The notes beneath the pieces are model-generated. The model was given only the letters and a program-made list of their open reading frames with translations, did not search any database and was not told where the DNA came from. Source: Clostridiales bacterium (GTDB lineage Bacteria > Bacillota > Clostridia > Oscillospirales > CAG-272). Taken from it: 7,251 bases of DNA. The stretch spans positions 1 through 7,251 of the forward strand of contig DPGD01000020.1 in assembly GCA_003522145.1 (NCBI GenBank), given 5' to 3'. Position 1 is the first letter of the stretch; the number at the start of each line of letters is the position of its first letter. Both the position numbers and the translations under genes were made by a program. Shown one piece after another: positions 5,127-7,251 of the stretch.

Positions 5127-6851
5127 ATGAAAATGAAAAATACACCGATGTCGGATACGAAGATCACCGCGCTCTATTGCCGTCTCTCCAGAGACGACGA
5201 ATCGGAGGGCGAGAGCAATTCCATTACCAATCAGAAGAATATACTTGCGCGTTACGCAAAAGAAAACGGATTTCAAAACACAAGATTTTTTGTCGATGAC
5301 GGATGGTCCGGCACAAATTTTGCCCGTCCCGCTTTTATGGAGTTCATGGAGCTTGCCGAGGCGGGTAAGGTCGGCACCCTGATCGTAAAAGATCATTCAA
5401 GGCTCGGCAGAAATCGGTTGGTCGTCGGGCAACTGCTGGAAGAAGAATTTGACCGCATGGGCGTGCGTTACATCGCCATTATGGACAACATCGATTCCGC
5501 AAAAGGGCTGAGCGACTTTCTGCCCGTGCAGGACTGGTTCAATGAAATGCACGCCAAGAACACCTCACAAAAGGTTCGGGCGGTATTCCGCAGCAAGGGC
5601 GAATCCGGCGTTCCATTATCGACCACTCCGCCATACGGTTATCTGAAGAATCCGGAAGACAAGACAAAATGGATCGTCGATGAGGAAGCAGCAGATGTAG
5701 TAAGAAAGGTATTCGATCTCTGTATGCAGGGCTTCGGGCCGACGCAGATCGCCGACAGACTGACAGCCGAAGGGATACCGACCCCCGCCGAGCATTTCAA
5801 TGCCTTGGGATATCGCTTTCCGTCACAGCCGACTGTCCCGGGTAGGTGGGTGCAGACCGCCGTCGCCGATATGCTGGAGCGGCAGGAATACATGGGCGAT
5901 ACCGTCAATTTTCGCTCTACCACAAAGTCCTTCAAAAACAAAAAGAAGATCGACCGCCCGAAAGAGGATTGGAAAGTCTTTCCCGACACTCATCCCGCCA
6001 TCATTGACCGTGCCACATTTGAGCAGGTTCAGGAGCTCCGTAAAAACAAACGCAGACCGACCCGTGAGGGGAAGCAAAGCCTGTTTTCCGGCATGGTGTT
6101 CTGCGCCGACTGCGGTGAAAAACTCTATTTCTGTACGGCGAAAAACTTCAGACCGGAGCAGAACTGGTTCACCTGCTCGTCCGCACGAAAGACCAAGGGC
6201 AAATGCACCGCTCATTTCATCCGCGATGTCTATATACAGAAAGCGGTGCTTGAAAGTATGCGCCGCGTGTTCTGGTATGTAAGAACATTTGAAAATCGCT
6301 TTGCTGAAGAGTTGCAAAACCGGTCATTGGATGAACAGAAAAAGGAACAGGCACGGAAGAAGCGCGAGCTGGAAAAGGCGGAGAAACGGATCGCCGAACT
6401 TGATCTGCTGTTTCGCAGACTGTACGAGGACAATGTTTCCGGCAAAATATCCGACGAGCGATTCCGAACGCTCTCTGCCGGATATGAAGACGAACAGTCG
6501 GAAAAGAAAACCGATGTCGAAGCTATGAAAGCCGAGCTCGCGGCATCCGAGGAACAGACCGAAGGGATCGGAAAGTTCATCCGCATGGTGAAGTCGGTCA
6601 CGGAGCCGAACGTGCTGACACCCGAGCTTGTCCACCGCTTTGTTTCAAGGATCGTGGTACATGAAGCGAGGAAGATCGACGGCGTGCGGCATCAGGACAT
6701 CGACATCTACTATTCCGGTGTCGGCATCATCTATCCCTCTGACCCGGAGGAAATGGAACGACTGTTTCAGGAACACCTGAAATCCGGCAGAAACAGAACA
6801 AGAGTTTACGCGGGAGACACCGCTGGTAAAAACATTCGGGTAAACGGGTAA
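5127..6851 (+). CDS. Large serine recombinase (TndX/TnpX-like)
   Basis: A 574-residue site-specific recombinase that cuts and rejoins att sites through a phosphoserine-DNA intermediate, typically excising or integrating a mobile element. The catalytic domain (about 12-165) has nucleophile Ser21 in YCRLSRDDE, the DDGWSGTNFARPAF block and SRLGRN with Arg92 and Arg95. The recombinase DNA-binding domain follows (about 190-310). A zinc ribbon has Cys326, Cys329, Cys350 and Cys360. A long Glu/Lys/Arg-rich coiled coil (about 400-490) comes next, then a DUF4368-like tail (RIVVHEARKIDGVRHQDIDIYYSG). Length and domain order fit the clostridial transposon resolvases TndX and TnpX. All catalytic residues are present, so it should be active. 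It is the last gene of the lexA-like operon, 52 bases after the hypothetical gene. Cargo genes and paired attachment sites were not found, so it may act on a larger element outside the window or on DNA elsewhere. Confidence 0.95.
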   Translation: MKMKNTPMSDTKITALYCRLSRDDESEGESNSITNQKNILARYAKENGFQNTRFFVDDGWSGTNFARPAFMEFMELAEAGKVGTLIVKDHSRLGRNRLVVGQLLEEEFDRMGVRYIAIMDNIDSAKGLSDFLPVQDWFNEMHAKNTSQKVRAVFRSKGESGVPLSTTPPYGYLKNPEDKTKWIVDEEAADVVRKVFDLCMQGFGPTQIADRLTAEGIPTPAEHFNALGYRFPSQPTVPGRWVQTAVADMLERQEYMGDTVNFRSTTKSFKNKKKIDRPKEDWKVFPDTHPAIIDRATFEQVQELRKNKRRPTREGKQSLFSGMVFCADCGEKLYFCTAKNFRPEQNWFTCSSARKTKGKCTAHFIRDVYIQKAVLESMRRVFWYVRTFENRFAEELQNRSLDEQKKEQARKKRELEKAEKRIAELDLLFRRLYEDNVSGKISDERFRTLSAGYEDEQSEKKTDVEAMKAELAASEEQTEGIGKFIRMVKSVTEPNVLTPELVHRFVSRIVVHEARKIDGVRHQDIDIYYSGVGIIYPSDPEEMERLFQEHLKSGRNRTRVYAGDTAGKNIRVNG

Positions 6852-6875
6852 CGAATACCACATAAAACATAAAAG

Positions 6876-6903
6876 CGCCGACACCCTGAAATCCGTGTCG
6901 GCG
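6876..6903. terminator. Hairpin after the recombinase, best read as a minus-strand or bidirectional terminator
   Basis: CGCCGACAC (6876-6884) pairs with GTGTCGGCG (6895-6903) over a 10-base loop. On the minus strand it is followed by CTTTTATGTTTT, a usable U-rich tract. On the plus strand the next bases are TGAGCAAAAG, with no U-run. It would act most clearly against transcripts coming from the tRNA side. Confidence 0.5.
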
Positions 6904-6913
6904 TGAGCAAAAG

Positions 6914-6951
6914 TATCGTAACGATAGCAAGTTGCGCAAAAATGCGCAAAA
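6914..6951. repeat. 13-bp palindrome plus 10-base-period direct repeat
   Basis: TATCGTAACGATA (6914-6926) is a perfect palindrome. It is followed by two copies of TGCGCAAAA (6933-6941 and 6943-6951) one helical turn apart. The position just past a serine recombinase gene makes it a candidate protein-binding or attachment region, but no partner copy is visible in the window. Confidence 0.4.
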
Positions 6952-6977
6952 GCACAAACAAAAACAAATGAAAACAG

Positions 6978-7012
6978 AAAAACGGCACGGCAGAATCAAT
7001 CTGCCATGCCGT
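6978..7012 (-). terminator. Intrinsic terminator of the tRNA-Val transcript
   Basis: Read on the minus strand, a 13-bp stem (7000-7012 with 6982-6994, 5-base loop) pairs fully with one G-U wobble and runs into TTTTT. On the plus strand the same position is a C-A mismatch and no T-run follows, which fixes the direction. It lies 65 bases beyond the tRNA 3' end. Confidence 0.85.
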
Positions 7013-7077
7013 CTCCCCAAGCACCGCCCATGGGCTACCTGCTTTATCGCAGGTGCGGCTTGCGCGACCTTTCTTTT

Positions 7078-7154
7078 TGGTGGAGACGTAGGGACTCGAA
7101 CCCAAGACCTCTCGGATGTGAACCGAACGCTCTAACCAGCTGAGCTACGCCTCC
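7078..7154 (-). tRNA. tRNA-Val, anticodon CAC
   Basis: A full 77-base cloverleaf including encoded CCA (7078-7080). The acceptor is GGAGGCG/CGTCTCC with one G-U pair. The D arm is GCTC/GAGC. The anticodon stem TTCGG/CCGAG frames loop TTCACAT, giving anticodon CAC, which reads GUG valine codons. The T loop TTCGAGT is standard. The T stem TTGGG/CCCTA contains a U50-U64 mismatch, which is unusual. It has its own promoter and terminator, so it is a monocistronic gene. Confidence 0.93.
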
Positions 7155-7164
7155 GTGCTCGAAT

Positions 7165-7193
7165 AGTATACTACAGAGTCTTTTGTTTGTCAA
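7165..7193 (-). promoter_or_regulatory. Promoter of tRNA-Val
   Basis: On the minus strand, -35 TTGACA (7188-7193) and -10 TATACT (7165-7170) with a 17-base spacer, putting the start a few bases before the tRNA 5' end. The DNA upstream of the -35 is very AT-rich (AAAAAAG tracts), as expected of an UP element at a stable-RNA promoter. Confidence 0.88.
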
Positions 7194-7201
7194 GAACTTT
7201 T

Positions 7202-7227
7202 TTGAAAAAATATATCTGTTTTTTCAA
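7202..7227. repeat. AT-only inverted repeat upstream of the tRNA promoter
   Basis: TTGAAAAAA (7202-7210) and TTTTTTCAA (7219-7227) pair perfectly across an 8-base loop. It may be part of the AT-rich upstream activating region of the tRNA promoter, or a weak terminator for a gene beyond the right edge. Confidence 0.35.
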
Positions 7228-7251
7228 GGTCTAAATTGCAATATCAAATAG

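Larger units (their letters stand above)
6852..7077. other. Spacer between convergent recombinase operon and tRNA gene
   Basis: No gene seen. It holds a hairpin (6876-6903), a 13-bp palindrome with a short direct repeat (6914-6951), the tRNA terminator (6978-7012), and a tRNA trailer containing ACCTGC/GCAGGT and GCCCATGGGC symmetry. Confidence 0.6.

Noticed and set aside
5823..6317. Minus-strand frame inside the recombinase
   Set aside because: Overlaps the recombinase DNA-binding and zinc regions, with no start signals or recognisable motif.
7020..7154. tRNA 3' end as an integration site for the neighbouring recombinase
   Set aside because: I found no second copy of the tRNA 3' end in the window, and large serine recombinases seldom use tRNA genes, unlike tyrosine integrases.
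1..7251. CRISPR arrays or rRNA genes
   Set aside because: No regularly spaced direct repeats and no rRNA-like sequence were seen on either strand.

Overview
The window looks like chromosomal DNA from a low-to-mid GC Firmicute, probably a gut-type Clostridia. The grounds are strong AGGAG-type ribosome binding sites, near-consensus TTGACA/TATAAT promoters with 17-bp spacers, a tRNA with an encoded CCA, and the gene families present. No gene identifies a species.

Left block (1-3340): two divergent transcription units start from one 256-bp intergenic region. Leftward runs a TetR regulator followed by an ECF/CbiO-type double ATP-binding protein that leaves the window at base 1. Rightward runs a second, clearly paralogous TetR regulator, followed one base later by a protein of the L-2-amino-thiazoline-4-carboxylic acid (ATC) hydrolase family. 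Each tetR promoter carries two abutting 15-bp palindromes that begin at the fourth base of the -10 box. The geometry is the same in both, but the half-site differs (ATAAC versus ATTAC). This suggests a duplicated autoregulatory module whose copies now have separate specificities, one controlling a transporter and the other a small-molecule enzyme.

Middle block (3341-3905): no convincing gene. It holds a long imperfect inverted repeat (about 3410-3771) that resembles a miniature or decayed mobile element. After it comes a consensus promoter with an 18-bp perfect palindrome at the expected start site.

Right block (3906-6851): three co-directional genes encode a LexA-like self-cleaving repressor, a 164-residue protein I do not recognise, and a large serine recombinase of the TndX/TnpX type with a zinc ribbon, coiled coil and DUF4368-like tail. 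With no other strong promoter seen, the LexA operator probably governs all three, which would tie site-specific recombination to DNA damage or a similar signal.

Right edge (6852-7251): a minus-strand tRNA-Val(CAC) with its own promoter and intrinsic terminator, convergent with the recombinase operon. Between them lies a short spacer with palindromes and a small direct repeat.
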